From Paulinella micropora (lineage: Eukaryota > Cercozoa > Imbricatea > Euglyphida), in the NCBI GenBank assembly GCA_009731375.1, contig BJOX01000074.1, positions 963,473-1,027,472 of the forward strand: DNA of 64,000 nucleotides. Reading direction: 5' to 3'. Under the pieces are notes generated by a model. The model was given only the letters and a program-made list of their open reading frames with translations, had not been told where the DNA came from and made no database searches. The translations under genes and the position numbers were made by a program. Below, piece by piece: positions 19,561 through 32,062 of this stretch (position 1 is its first letter; each line of letters opens with the position of its first letter).

Positions 19561-22500
19561 CGTTTGCGGCTGCCGAGCTCTGACTGAACACCTGCACAGG
19601 TTGCTCAAGCCTTCAGTGTACTAACGGCACCTGTGCACCTGGGTTTCAGAATTTCGACGGGTCTGCTCCAGGTATGCACTGTGCAAAAAGCAAGAAGGGC
19701 AATAGTTTGACTAGGTGCAATGTTTGCTGCATAAAGAGGCATCAGTGCGGTTCTAACAATGCAGCAGATCTAGAGTAGCACACTTTATAATACATTGCAC
19801 TTATTATGTTCATGCATGTGTATGTTCATTCCTCTGGTTGTACAGATGCATATGTACATCTAGATGTGTAATTAAAATATCATTTATGATATACAAGTAC
19901 GCATGTATTTACATGTCCACACGCGATACACGAGACAAGTTTGAATCCTGCCAACAGATGTTTCCGGCTCTGAGCGCACAAATTTCCTGGCAATGGTTTC
20001 TGTGTTCTTGCATGCGCTTGCTTGCACCGCGGCCTGCCTTTGTCTCGCCCTCAAGACCAAATCTTTTCTTCTCTCTGAACCCATGGCACAGAGCTTGACT
20101 GCCGAGCAACAGAGGTTCAACTTGCATCATGTTGCAAACGCATGCCATGATGTGTTGTGCCAGCTACCTTGAACCCTCCTGATTCAAGCCGGACGTTCTC
20201 AAGCTTATACTCGGATGCATCCCTCAGAGCAAGTGTTCTGGATAGCTCGGGGGTCACACACCCCGGACCCAGCATAACGAACAAAACCACGAACCAGTTC
20301 TGCGTAACTTAACTACTAAGTGTTGCTGCTAGCATTATTTTTATTACTATAGCCTGCATGCGCGTCCACTCTCTCCTCTGTCTCGTTTCTAGTTTTGTTT
20401 ATGTGTCCTGGCTTCCTTCAATCAGCTATGACTTGTCTACCCGTTCGCCTGTTGTCTTATTCGTCGTTTGCCAATTTCTTTCTACATCTGCCCGTCCGGT
20501 CTAGATCTGCCTTACGCCGTTTGCTCGGACTGAGCCTTTCTTATTTTTCTTGCTAGCAATTTGTCTACATGTATCCGCTCCGCTGATTCCCTTACTTGCT
20601 GGCTCTGTAAATATATTGTCTGTTTGACTCAAGCGTGTGCCTGGCTTCTCTTGTATCCATTCCGTTAGATGTCTTGTCTGCCTTGCTTATCTTGTCTGCT
20701 TTGCTTTTTGCAAAGGCCTGGTGTGCGGCAACGGGTAGCCAGGACTTGAACCAATTCGTGCTGATCGACCTTGGGGCGACTCGAAAAGTAAACGGAGTCG
20801 TCACGCAAGGCCGATACGACTATGGCCAGGTCTAGATCTACAACTTGTCAGTGCCTGGTTTAGAAATCATGCACACGGATTTTATACGATTACAGACGTT
20901 TGTATGTGATTCCTGTGTATTTTTTCCTTTTGCATCCGTCTGCGTGATGTGTCAAATAAGGAAAGAGAAGTTTCTGTTTCAACGTGTAAGCTGAAATGTA
21001 AAACGTGGATCTAAAATGACGTAATACCTGTTCGAACAAATACGAAAAAAAAGTTTGATGAGAAATATCGGTCTTGACATGATTCTACTTGTTAGCCATT
21101 GTCTTTGACTTGGCTGGATTTGCAGCTATGGATTGTCGTTGTTCTTGATTCTGATTTCTGCTCCATTTGCTCCAGTGGCTGACAAAGTACAAAGTAACTG
21201 CGTCCCTGGATGGCGTCACTTATGTTGCCGTCAATGGCGGGGCAGACTTCGACGGCAACACCGACCAAAACACTAAGGTGACCCGTACATTCAGTGCACC
21301 CGTGCTGGCGCGATTTGTCAAAGTGAACCCGAGGGCATGGGCGGGCGGACACATGTGCTTCCGTTGCGGCGTTTATGTCTTAAACGGCATCTGCTCAGGT
21401 CTTGGAACTGCTACACAACAAAGTGTAGCATCGTGCGCGTTGTGTCTATCCCAGCCTAGCTAATAGGGGCTTGCTTGCGAGCATGACGGTGAGAGGGGGC
21501 GGGCAGGCATCAACAAGTGCGCTGCCTCGCCGGGCGGCGCTTACGCCACTTGCTCCACACCCGAAGTCAACTCGTTCAAATGCACTTGCCAACCAGGGTA
21601 CAACGGAGGAGGCACCAATGTCGTCGCTGCCTGCAGCGGTAAGTGTGCTTAACCGAACGCTTGCGGTTGTGTATGGAAAGGGCGACGCTGGCTCATGTGG
21701 TTGGTTTGAGACCCTGCCGTTTTAATGCAGCGGTATAATCTAACGAATATGTTGGCTAGGAGCTTTAGACTGGGCTGCATGCTATTTCAGGCCCTGAGGC
21801 TGCACCTTCAGAGTTAGGGGCAGTGATGAATTGGAGCTTGATTGCTCCTGTGAGTCCAATTATATTGCTTTGGCTTCAAGATTTGCGCTCAAGCAATTTG
21901 TGTAAAGATCAAGCGCTGCGCAAGTAATTATTCATTCAATTCAGCTTGCTAGCACTAAGTGGAATGGGAGTGTGAGTCTTTCGATGGTAGGCTAAGCAGG
22001 GTCCCAAGTACTCAAAGGCACAAACTTATGCACTGTACTTAACATCCCATCTTACTGCATCGGCATTGCTTTTTTCCTGCAAGGCCTCTTAATTTTCAGG
22101 ACTGTAACCAGCTCTTGCACTTGCTAAAAGAAACTGATTGGTTTCAAAGCAAAACCATCAAGCTTCAGCCTTCGCAAGGCAGGCACTGCGGCAATAATGC
22201 GGCATTGGATTTTGTCAAGTCTTGGTGTTGATCAATGTTGCTCATCTTTGGATGCCATGGTGCGATGCAAGAACATTGCCTTGGTGCGATTTGTAACTAC
22301 TGCACGTACCTGTATGGCTTTGCGCTGTATTTTTGTGCGCAGAGAATGTCTGCAGTTGCCAGAACGGGACTGCAGCTGTGAAAAACGGAGCAGGCGCCTG
22401 TGTGAAGTCGATGGCAGCGAGGACTGTTCGGCCTGCAGCAGCGGGTTCCGTTTGAGCGCTCCTGCAGGATCCGGCAACCAGTCGTGCTTGCGTAAGAGCA

Positions 22501-23140
22501 ACTGCTTTTGCCCAGGGAGGAGGAGGGAAGGCCGGGGGGGGGGGGGGGGGGGGAGGAACTGTACTTGTGAGGACATTTAGTTTAGTTCAAATTCTATTCT
22601 AGTACTGCCTGCTACGTACTGCCTATTGAGCATTGACCAGCAAACTGTGCTTTTCATCGAAATAGTAATTTTCTCTATCACCTTGAGCTTGCTGCTTTCT
22701 ATTTAAATAGTTTGTCGACTTCACTGATGCTTGGTTGACATTGTACAGCAAATATCTGCAGCTGCCCGAACGGGACTGCAACAGTATCCTCAGGGTCGGG
22801 AGCTACACTGTGCCAAGTCCATGGCAGCGAGGACTGTTCGGCCTGCAATGACGGCTATGAATTCACCGCTCTGCCAGGGCAAAGGAACCAAGCTTGCAGA
22901 AGTATTTAAATGCTATGCTACTTGTGCGCCGCTTTTACTCAAAATTAAAATTAGCCAAATCTGCAAGATTTTAAACACAAACCCCTAAAGCAAGCCATGT
23001 TGTGCATGTATTTGATCTTACACTGTAGATTTCTGCGCAAGCGTGACTTGCTAGAACGGAGCTACCTGCTTGAACGTGATCGGTGATTACTCATGTAGTT
23101 GCTCCGGGATATGGCGGTCGGCATGGCGAGGCTGGTACAA
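19561..23140 (+). CDS. Receptor gene, unit 1: Cys exon, F5/8C domain, EGF, Cys modules, EGF
   Basis: Extracellular binding part. Order: Cys-rich exon ending 19671 (CTNGTCAPGFQNFDGS; decayed, TGA at 19581-19583); F5/8 type C (discoidin) exons 20164-20303 (NPPDSSRTFSSLYSD), 20716-20829 (NQFVLIDLGATRKVNGVVTQ) and 21176-21398 (WLTKYKVTASLDGVTY through ARFVKVNPRAWAGG); calcium-binding-type EGF exon 21507-21638 (INKCAASPGGAYATC); Cys module 22343-22491, frameshifted by a four-base loss; intact Cys module 22749-22901 (ANICSCPNGTATVSSGSGAT); EGF exon 23029-about 23137 with a TAG at 23052-23054 where the paralogues suggest CAG. The F5/8C signature is clear (D-L-G, V-T-Q-G-R, S-L-D-G-V, A-R-F-V-K). Several lesions mean either decay of this copy, consensus error, or in part a non-standard code. 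Confidence 0.6.
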
Positions 23141-23315
23141 AACTCAAACTTCAGGACATTTGCAATCCATCACTGATTATTCTGCCGCTGCCGTTTCTTA
23201 GTGTAGAGTATTAGCAGAATGTTCCTGCCCTCGAAGTTTTGGAGTCTGAACACGCTCTCAGCTGCGCTTTGTCGTCGGTGTTGACATCATTGGTTGGCCT
23301 ACCTTGTGTGTGCAG

Positions 23316-25860
23316 CGTGCTCCGCGTTTGCGGCTGCAGAGCCCTCCTTGGACACCTGCACGGTCTGCTCAGGCCTTCAGTGTACAAATGGCACCTGTGC
23401 ACCTGGGTTTAATAACTTTGACGGGTCTAATCCAGGTATGCAAGTTACAAAAAGAAAGAAAAATAATCGTTTGATAATGTGCATTTTGGGCTGCGTAAAG
23501 AGGCACTAGTGCTGCGTGTTATAGTGTGAATAAGGTTCACTTACTGTATTCATCCATATACATATATTTATATGTTTTTATGGCTCTCTTTATGAATATG
23601 TTGAGTATATCTAGATGTAATATCGTTTATATACGAACACATATAGTATTACTAACACTATTGATTACATGTCCACATGCGATACATGAGACACGTTTGA
23701 ATCCTATCGACAGGTATTTCTGGATCTGAGCGCACAAATTTTGTGGACATGGTTTCTGTCTTCTTGCACGTGCTTGTGAGCGCCGCGCCGCCTTTGTTTT
23801 GCCTTAAAGACTGAATCTTTTCTTTCTCTCTGAACCCATGGCACAGAGCTTGATTGCAGAGCAGCAGAGGAGGCTTAACTTGTGCATCATATTGCAAAGT
23901 CATGCCATGATGTGCTGTGTGCCAGCTACCTTAAATCCTCCTGACTCAAGCCGAACGTTCTCAAGCTTATACTCGGCGGCATACCTCCGAGCAAGTGTGC
24001 TGGATAGCACGGGGGTCACACACCCCGCACCTAGCATTACAACCAAAACCACGAACCAGATCTGCACAATTTCAGTAGTTGAGTAGTTACAGCCTGCTGC
24101 TTCCTAGCACCATAGTTGCGCATGCTGTAGCCTGCGTGCGCGTCCGCTGCCTTTTCCGTCTTTGGTTCCTGTTTCCTTCATGTGTCCTGGCTTCCTTCAA
24201 TGAACTAGTAAGGATTTGGCTGCCCATTTGTCTGTTGTCCTATCCGCCGTTTGCCAATTTCTTTCTACTGTCATCTGCCGCTCGTTCAGACTGGGCCTCT
24301 CATGTTTTTGTTGTTAGCCATGTTGTCTACATGTATCCGCTCCGCTTATTGCCTTAGTTGCTGGCTCTGTATATATTTTTTAGTTGACTGAGGCTTGTGT
24401 CTGGCTTCTCTAAGTTGTATCCATTCCGCTAGATGTCTTGTCTGCCTGCTTATCTTGTCTGCTTTGCTTTCTTGCAAAGTGCGGAAACGTCGAGCCAGAA
24501 CTTGAACCAATTCGTGCTAATCGACCTTGGGGCGGCTCGAAAGGTATACGGAGTCGTCACGCAAGGCCGATACGACTATGGCCAGATCTAGATCTACAAC
24601 TTGTCAGTGGCCTGTTTTCGAAATCATGCGTGGGGATTTTATACAACTGTAGCATGTGATTCCTGTGTATTGTTTCCTTTTGTATGAGCGTATCCGTCTT
24701 CATGAATGTGTCGAACTAGTAAAGATAATTTTCTGTTGGAAAGTGTAAACTGAAATGTAAAACGTGGATCTAACAACGATTTGATATATGTTACAACAAA
24801 CGCAAAAGAGATTTTGATGAGAAATGTCGGTTTTGACATGATTCCAATTTGTTAACCATTGTCTTTAAGTTGGCTGTATTTACAGCTATGGATTGTCATT
24901 GTTCTTGATTTTGATTTCTGCTCGATTTGTTGCAGTGGTTGACAAAGTACAAAGTAAGTGTGTCCCTGGATGGCGTCTCTTACGTGGCCGTCAATAGTGG
25001 GGCAGACTTCGACGGCAACACCGACCACCAACACCAAGGTGACCCGTACATTCAGTGCACCCGTGCTAGCGCGCTTCGTCAAAGTGAACCCGAGGGCATG
25101 GGCGGGCGGACACATGTGCTTCCGTTGCGGCGTTTATGTCTTAAACGGCATCTGCTCAGGTCTTGGAACTGCTACACAACAAAGTGTAGCATCGTGCGCG
25201 TTGTGTCTATCCCAGCCTAGCTAATAGGGGCTTGCTTGCGAGCATGACGGTGAGAGGGGGCGGGCAGGCATCAACAAGTGCGCTGCCTCGCCGNNNNNNN
25301 NNNGTGGCATCCTTTGCGTTGCCTTGTGCAGATATCAACAAGTGCGCTGCCGCGCCGGGCGGCGCTTACGCCACTTGCTCCACACCCGAAGTCAACTCGT
25401 TCAAATGCACTTGCCAACCAGGGTACCACGGAGGAGGCACCAATGTCGTCGCTGCCTGCAGCGGTAAGTGTGCTCAACCGAACACTTGCGGCTGTCAATG
25501 GGGAATTTGATATGTGGGCGATGTATTCATAATATTTCTCATATTAATCGTTGGATGCGGTGCCATGAGATCGCCTTGTTGCCGGCTGCGATTCGCAACT
25601 AGTACTTCCGCACGTGCGTGTATGGCTTTTTGCTGTATTGTTTGTGCAGAGAATGTTTGCAGTTGCCGGAACGGGACTTTTTGCTGTATTGTTTGTGCGC
25701 AGAGAATGTCTGCAGTTGCCGGAACGGGACTGCAGCTGTGAAAAACGGAGCAGGCGCCACCCTGTGTGAAGTCGATGGCAGCGAGGACTGCTCGGCCTGC
25801 AGCAGCGGGTTCCGTTGAGCGCTCCTGCAGGATCCGGCAACCAGTCGTGCTTGCGTAAGA
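23316..25860 (+). pseudogene. Receptor gene, unit 2: duplicate of the Cys/F5/8C/EGF unit with lost splice donors
   Basis: Same order as unit 1: Cys exon 23316-23435 (intact, DTCTVCSGLQCTNGTC); F5/8C exons at 23936-24066, 24476-24587 and 24936-25159; EGF exon 25332-25463 (DINKCAAAPGGAYATC, intact); Cys module about 25680-25855. The donors of the first two F5/8C exons are changed relative to unit 1 (GT to AC after 24066; GT to AT after 24587), the third exon has a one-base insertion, and the Cys module lost one T before CGTTGAG. An exact copy of unit 1 sequence (216 bases) abuts the gap at 25294-25303. This unit is probably skipped in splicing or decayed, though the Cys and EGF exons remain usable. 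Confidence 0.5.
25627..25729 (+). repeat. About 51-bp tandem duplication across a splice acceptor
   Basis: The segment from CTTTTTG through the acceptor and the first about 27 bases of the Cys-module exon (GAATGTYTGCAGTTGCCGG) is present twice in a row. Two acceptors therefore stand in tandem, about 53 bases apart, differing by GTGCAG and GTGCGCAG. Confidence 0.85.
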
Positions 25861-26104
25861 GCAACTGCTTTTTTTTCTTTCGCAGGGGAGAGGAGGGAGG
25901 GGGCAGGGGGGGGGGGCTGTACTTGTGNNNNNNNNNNNNNNTTTTTTTTTTTTTTGCGGGGGGAGGGGGGGGGGGGGGGGGGGGGGGGGGGCTGTACTTG
26001 TGAGGCAAAATGGGTTTGATCAAGACCATTGTTTCTTCTGTCACCTTGCTGATTTCTCTTCTCTGTCTCCGTGTGGGTACCGGTTTTTTGCCCTGTGCAT
26101 GCAG

Positions 26105-28098
26105 TTTGCTCCACCTTGTTGCCTTGGTCCCCCACCCTGGCGACCTGCACAGCCTGCGCAGAAGAGGCCTGTACGAGCGGAACTTGTGCTCCTGGGTGGG
26201 AACAGTTCACCTCTATTCAAGGTCTGCGTACTTTCAAAAAGGAAATGCAAACGACGCTGCTGCAGCTGAGTCAAGTGCTGGTTAGCTATAGTTTTAGGCT
26301 GCGTACCAGGCAGCAGTGTAAAGCACGCTGCACACACAAGCTATATAAGCAAAAAGAAAAAACAGCATGCTTGCAATTGTCGAAATCTCACCGGTAAAAT
26401 ATTAGCACCTTGAAAATAAGAATAATAATGGTTTTTAATAGTCATGTTGATACATGTACAGCTTTAGGCGTGTGGTTGCACAAGAGACTGAAAAGAGTTA
26501 CATTATGAATGCAAAACACATCGAAGCAAGTTAACGCAGCACAATAAATCATTGTATTTGACAAGAGCGTCCTTAATATACTAGCACAAAACCGATGTTT
26601 TCTGTTTTTTTGAATGAAACTTGTACGGCAACAGAAGAGACAGAAATGACAAGCGCACAAAAAAATTAACAGAATTTGCAACAATATGTATACATATGTT
26701 ACAAATGTTTCTCAAGGTTGGACTTTGGTGCTTATTATTTGTGGTATATACGTTCGTTCATAACTTACAAATATTCAGTTCATGTTTTGTTTCCGGGACC
26801 TAAGTTACAGATACACATGTAACAGACGAAATAACCCATTAATTTAGATCAATTCGACATAGACCTTGTGTTAAGAATGGCAGCACAGCTGCAGTCGAAA
26901 TTGGGTCTAGTAATATTCCACATGAATTGCGTCATTGCAATTGTCACAAGCGCCTCACTGTCATGTGCCAGGTGAATTCAACCCTGTCGAGTCGACCCGC
27001 ACATGGTCAACCTTTTTCAATCTTAACGGCGACAACTTAAGATGGAGTATGCTAGATAGCGCCACACTCCAAGACTGCACCGTTAATTGCTTTCAGAATC
27101 AGATCAGCTGATGCCCTAATTTCCTCTTAGTGCTTTTATTGCTTGCCTTCTCTGTCTGCATATTTGGTTTTCAGTCTGCCTTAATCTACTGCATCGCCTG
27201 CCAGCTGCAGGCCGTTGTAGTAGTAATCCGCCGCCGGCTCTATCTGTTTGTCTGGTCTGCTGCGTGCACTTGGGCTACTATATCTCTGTATTGTATAGCA
27301 GATAGATTTTCTAGTAGGCGCAAGCCGCTTGATTGTAGTCGAAAAGATAAATTCGTACCTGCGACACCGACCGGTGCATAATTATTAAGTCTTGGCTTTG
27401 CTGCACACCCTTTCTTTGTGTGCTTGGCTTGAAGTATAATTGAAAAAGGGATTTTTCAGGGGCTATTTCTGATCTTGCCTCAATTTGCGGAAAATTTATC
27501 ACAAAACTGCAAAATGGTTCCTGCTTCACCCCCTTCATTTGTGGATGTGAATGAAACGCAGTCCTGGGGCTCCTGGCCAGCTGACCAGAACCAATGGCTG
27601 CAGTGTGATCTTGGGGAGCCGCGCAACGTATTTGGAGTCATCACACAAGGACGAACAAATGAGAATCAGGTAGCGTTGAATAATATTAATATCAATATTT
27701 TGTATGCTACCCAATCATCATGATTACGTGTATGCAGGGGCTCATAAATTATTATATATATGCGCAGCTGCGCTTGGCAGCATAGGTAAACTATGAATCC
27801 TTGATGTTCATCGGTCGTGGTTCTTTTTTTTTTTATGGCTTGTTGCAGTGGGTGACTTAGTATCGAGTGTATGCATCGTTGGACGGGGTGTCTTTCTCTG
27901 CTGTGGACGGCGGGGTGCAGTTCACTGGCAACACAGACAGGGATACCCGTGTGCTTGGTGCGTTCAGTGCACCTGTGCGAGCGCGGTTCATTAAAGTGAA
28001 CCCGGCAGCATGGGTTACCCACTTATCCATGCGCGCGGGCCTGTTCATCAGGGAAGGCTTTTGCTCAGGTTTGTAAAGTGGTGGTGGTGGTGGTGGTG

Positions 28099-28138
<40 letters not shown>

Positions 28139-28475
28139 GTGTGTGTGTGTGTGTGTATGTGTGTGTATGTGTGTGTGTGTGTGTGTGTGTACGTGAATGC
28201 GTGCATACGTGCGTGTATCACGCATACATGGGTGAGTGTACTTGCGTGTGTTTTATTACATGTCTATGCATTAATATATGTGTGACAAACATGAGGGGCA
28301 GGTTCTGAAGAAGGAAGAGACACCTTGCGGTGGTGTATCTGCAGACAAAAACGAGTGCGCCAGTGCGCCTTGCGGTGCTCATGCAACTTGCTCAACGCCT
28401 AAATTTAACTCCTTGAATGCACCTGCGACTATGGTTACACAGGAGGAGGCACCAACGTTACCTCCGACTGCATCG
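26105..28475 (+). pseudogene. Receptor gene, unit 3: duplicate of the Cys/F5/8C/EGF unit
   Basis: Cys exon 26105-26221 (TLATCTACAEEACTSGTCAP, intact); F5/8C exons from 26972 (FNPVESTRTWSTFFNLNGDN), ending 27669 (NQWLQCDLGEPRNVFGVITQ) and 27849-28068; EGF exon 28345-28475. The third F5/8C exon begins WVT then TAG (27858-27860) where the sister copies have AAG, and the EGF exon lacks one C after TCCTT, shifting the frame before ECTCDYGYTGGG. There are no Cys modules in this unit. A GT tract follows the third F5/8C exon (about 28098-28190). Confidence 0.5.
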
Positions 28476-29048
28476 GTACTCCTACCCAGCCGATCGTTCA
28501 CCTTGCAGCTTAATGTGGACTTTGAAGTGTGAGGGCAATGTAAGTGGGCACATACAATTTATATGTACATATCAATCGCTCCAAATGGAATATTGTGAAA
28601 CATTGGAAATAAGATTGAGCATGCATAGATGACCTGTAATACCCGATGCACTAAAGCAAGCAGAGTCTGAGGAAGTGCTTGCCAACGAAGCACAACGATA
28701 TAAATTATTGTTGGAGAGTTTGAATTTTGTCGCATGTGTATCTGTCTGCACTAAGTATATAAATTATTGGAATGATGTGCTCTTGCCATTACAGTTGCTT
28801 GTGCCTTCACGCGGATTGCATATTTTGTGATGTCTGTTTTGTGTACAGCATGCTCATTAGGATTTGGCGGGCAGCGTTGCGAGACTAGTACGAAATATTA
28901 ACTTTCAAAATTTTTCGTCTTGCAATAGATCGTTCTAAATTGACCGCTGCAAAATGCGGCGGTACAGTTATTGTATATCCTCTAAGCTTGATGGAGCGCT
29001 TCATTAGCTTTGCTTTTTATTGGGTGTTATTTTGCCCTGTTTGTGCAG

Positions 29049-31914
29049 TTTGCTCCAGCTTATTGCCTGCTGCGCCCACTCTGGCAACCTGCACATCATG
29101 CAGAGATGAAAGCTGCACAAACGGAACCTGTGCCCCTGGGTGGAAAAGTTCACCTCCATTCAAGGTAAGTCCTTTTTCCTATAGCTATGGGAAATCTCAG
29201 CGTCGCTGATGCGTCAAGTGCTGGTTGGGATGCGCAAGAGGCAGCAGTGTATGATTACATAACGTTTTCTTCTTCTTCTTCTTCTTCTTCTTCTTCTTCT
29301 TCTTCTTCTTCTTCTTCTTCTTCTTCTTCTTCTTCTTCTTCTTCTTCTTTCGTTACAACTACCACCACCACTATTAGTAATACTACTAATACTCATGCGA
29401 ATACTAATACTACTTCTTTGGCTTTTGAAATTGTCTCTGAATGCATGTCACAGAAGTTGCATGAAGAACGGTAAAAGAGGCAAGATTGGGTCTAGTAATA
29501 TTCAAACGTAAATGCGTCATGATCATTGTCACAAGCGCCACACCTTCCTGTGCCAGGTGAAATCAACCCTCCCGAGTCAGCACGCACATTTTCAACCTTC
29601 TTCCATCTTAACGGCGACAACTTGAGATGGAGTATGCTAGATAGCGCAACGGTTCCATACTCCAAGACTACACCGATCATTCCTTGCAGATCAGCTGATG
29701 CTTCAATTTTCACTTAGCAGCTAATGTGCTTGTATTGCTTCCCTTCTCTTTCGGTATATTTGGTCTCCTTGCTGGACTGCATTGCTGCCTGGCCGTTGTA
29801 GCAGAAATCTGCCGCCGCCGCTCATGTACTTCTGTTTCTCTGCTTGGTACGAATTGTGATCACATAAAAACTTAGACCTCAAATTCCTGCTTTCAAAGAA
29901 TCAGCCCTGCTCATTTATGAATGTGGATGAAACGCAGTCCTGGAGCTCCTGGCCAACTGACCAGAACCAATGGCTGCAGTTTGATATTAAATGGGGAGCC
30001 GCGCCACGTATTTGGAGTCATCACACAAGGACGGAAAAATGTGGATCAGGTAGCACAATAGTAATGTCATATATACTACCAACAGTTTTTTTAGCATAAA
30101 TTACAGGGCTTCACAAAATTATAATTTTTATGTGCAACTGCGCCTGGCAGCAAAGATATATTAAACTAGTAGTAGTATTGAATCATTGATGTCCATCTCT
30201 CGCGCTTCACTTTTTCCTGCGATGGCTTGTTGCAGTGGGTGACAAAGTACCGAGTGTATGCGTCGATGGACGGGGTGTCTTTCTCTGCTGTGGACGGCGG
30301 GGTGCAGTTCACTGGCAACACAAACAGGGATACCCGTGTGCTTGGTGCGTTCAGTGCACCTGTGCGAGCGCGATTTATCAAAGTGAATCCGACAGCATAG
30401 GTTACCCACTTATCCATGCGCGCGGGCCTGTTCATCAGGGAAGGCTTTTGCTCAGGTTTGGAGAATGCTTTGTAAAGTGGTGTGGTGTGGTGTGAGTGTG
30501 TTTACGTGTGTTGAACATTGCGTGTGTGCATGCAGTTTTGTGCATATGTGTGTATATTATATGTGTGTAACAAACACGAGGGGTGGGAGAGGGCAGAGAC
30601 ACCGTGCGGTGGTGTATCTGCAGACATCAACGAGTGCGCCAGTGCGCCTTACGGAGCTTATGAAACTTGCTCCACTCCCAACTTCAACTCCTTCGAATGC
30701 AAATGCAATGCTGGGTACTCAGGAGGAGGCTTCACCGACTGCACCGGTACGTTAAATGCTTACTCAACCGATCAAGCATGTCACTGCTTGCGGACTCCAG
30801 GTGTACACACCACTTTATATTATGTCAACCGTTTAAAGTGGAATATTGTGTATAGAGGTTGCGAAGTATTGTTTGCTTCTCGTTAATCTTTGATCAGTCA
30901 ATATAGATATTGGATGTATATATATATATAAGTAACGTAGTCTTAGGGAGTCAAGACTGAAGCCCGACGACACCAAGTATGGCGTTGTATTACTATTAGC
31001 TGACACAGACCAGCAAATAAATATTTTGTGTTTGTCAACTGTTCATCCTTACATACGATCTGGCCATCCTGTCGCCAATTATAAAGTCTGCACATGCATG
31101 CATGATCTGCGCTGTCTTTTCGGCTTTTGCTAATGTGTGCAGCTGTCGGAACGGGACTGCAGCTGTGGCGAACGGAGTGGGCGTGACCCTTTGTGAAGTT
31201 GATGGCAGCGTGGATTGCACGGCCTGTAACAACGGGTTCCTGCGGGATCTGGCAACCAGTCCTGCCTCCGTACTGTAAAACAAATGCCAACTGTCTTGGA
31301 TGCACAATATATGGTTAACACTTGAAGACGTATATCCTATTAATAATATACTCAACCAAAATGTATTTTTGAGGGAGACGTTTCCTGTGTGATGTTGCCA
31401 GAGCCTTTCTCTTCTTTTTGTAGCATTCTGATTGGCATGACATTAATATTGTGCAGCAAACATCTGCAGCTGTTCCCATGGCACTGCAAAGGTAGCCTCA
31501 GGAGTGTGTCCTACCTTGTGTGAAGTGCACGGAAGCGAGGATTGTTCTGCTTGCGGCCAAGGATTTGAGTTCACTAGCCTACCAGCACTGGGAAATCAGG
31601 GGTGCGCAGGTATTCACTTTGAGTTGAAGACCTCGTATTGTCACAAATTGTTCGCAGAAAATTTCTCTTGCTTCACAATGTGACATTCGCTGTCATACAT
31701 GCAATCATTATTCCATTCATGCAGACCATGCAAAAATTGCTCATAGAAAACAGCTTAAGCACCAAATTTTAGCAGCAACAATTTTATTGCAGTCTGTGTA
31801 CTTCTGCAGATTTATGTGAAGGTATGTGCCACAACGGAGCTTCTTGTGTCAACCAGATTGGCAGCTACAAGTGTCAGTGTGCTCCAGGATATGCCGGACG
31901 GCATTGTCAGTACG
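29049..31914 (+). CDS. Receptor gene, unit 4: Cys exon, F5/8C domain, EGF, Cys modules, EGF
   Basis: Cys exon 29049-29164 (TLATCTSCRDESCTNGTCAP, one base short near its end); F5/8C exons about 29559-29690 (INPPESARTFSTFFHLNGD), about 29914-30049 with a four-base insertion that shifts the frame after NQWLQFDI, and 30237-30455 with TAG at 30398-30400 where unit 3 has TGG; EGF exon 30624-30746 (DINECASAPYGAYETC, intact); a shortened Cys module at about 31140-31280; intact Cys module 31457-31609 (ANICSCSHGTAKVASGV); intact EGF exon 31810-31914 (DLCEGMCHNGASCVNQIGSY). A CTT tract lies at 29266-29350. Units 3 and 4 resemble each other more than units 1 and 2 do, so the array grew in at least two steps. 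Confidence 0.55.
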
Positions 31915-32062
31915 GTACCCTTTGTGAAGAGTCGTAATATATTTTCCTAAAACACAAAAACAAGAACAAGATCATCTGTAAAATCAAGTACTCTTGCTTC
32001 AAAGGTGCCCTCAAGAAATTTGAAACACAGACTGAGAATGCCTGCTGTTTTTGTATGCGCAG

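Noticed and set aside
20918-24680. Further 54-bp elements at GTGTATTTTTTCC-like strings in receptor introns
   Set aside because: They lack the CAACAGAA/TTCTGTTG ends and the sister intron copy reads GTGTATTGTTTCC, so the resemblance is to the T run only.
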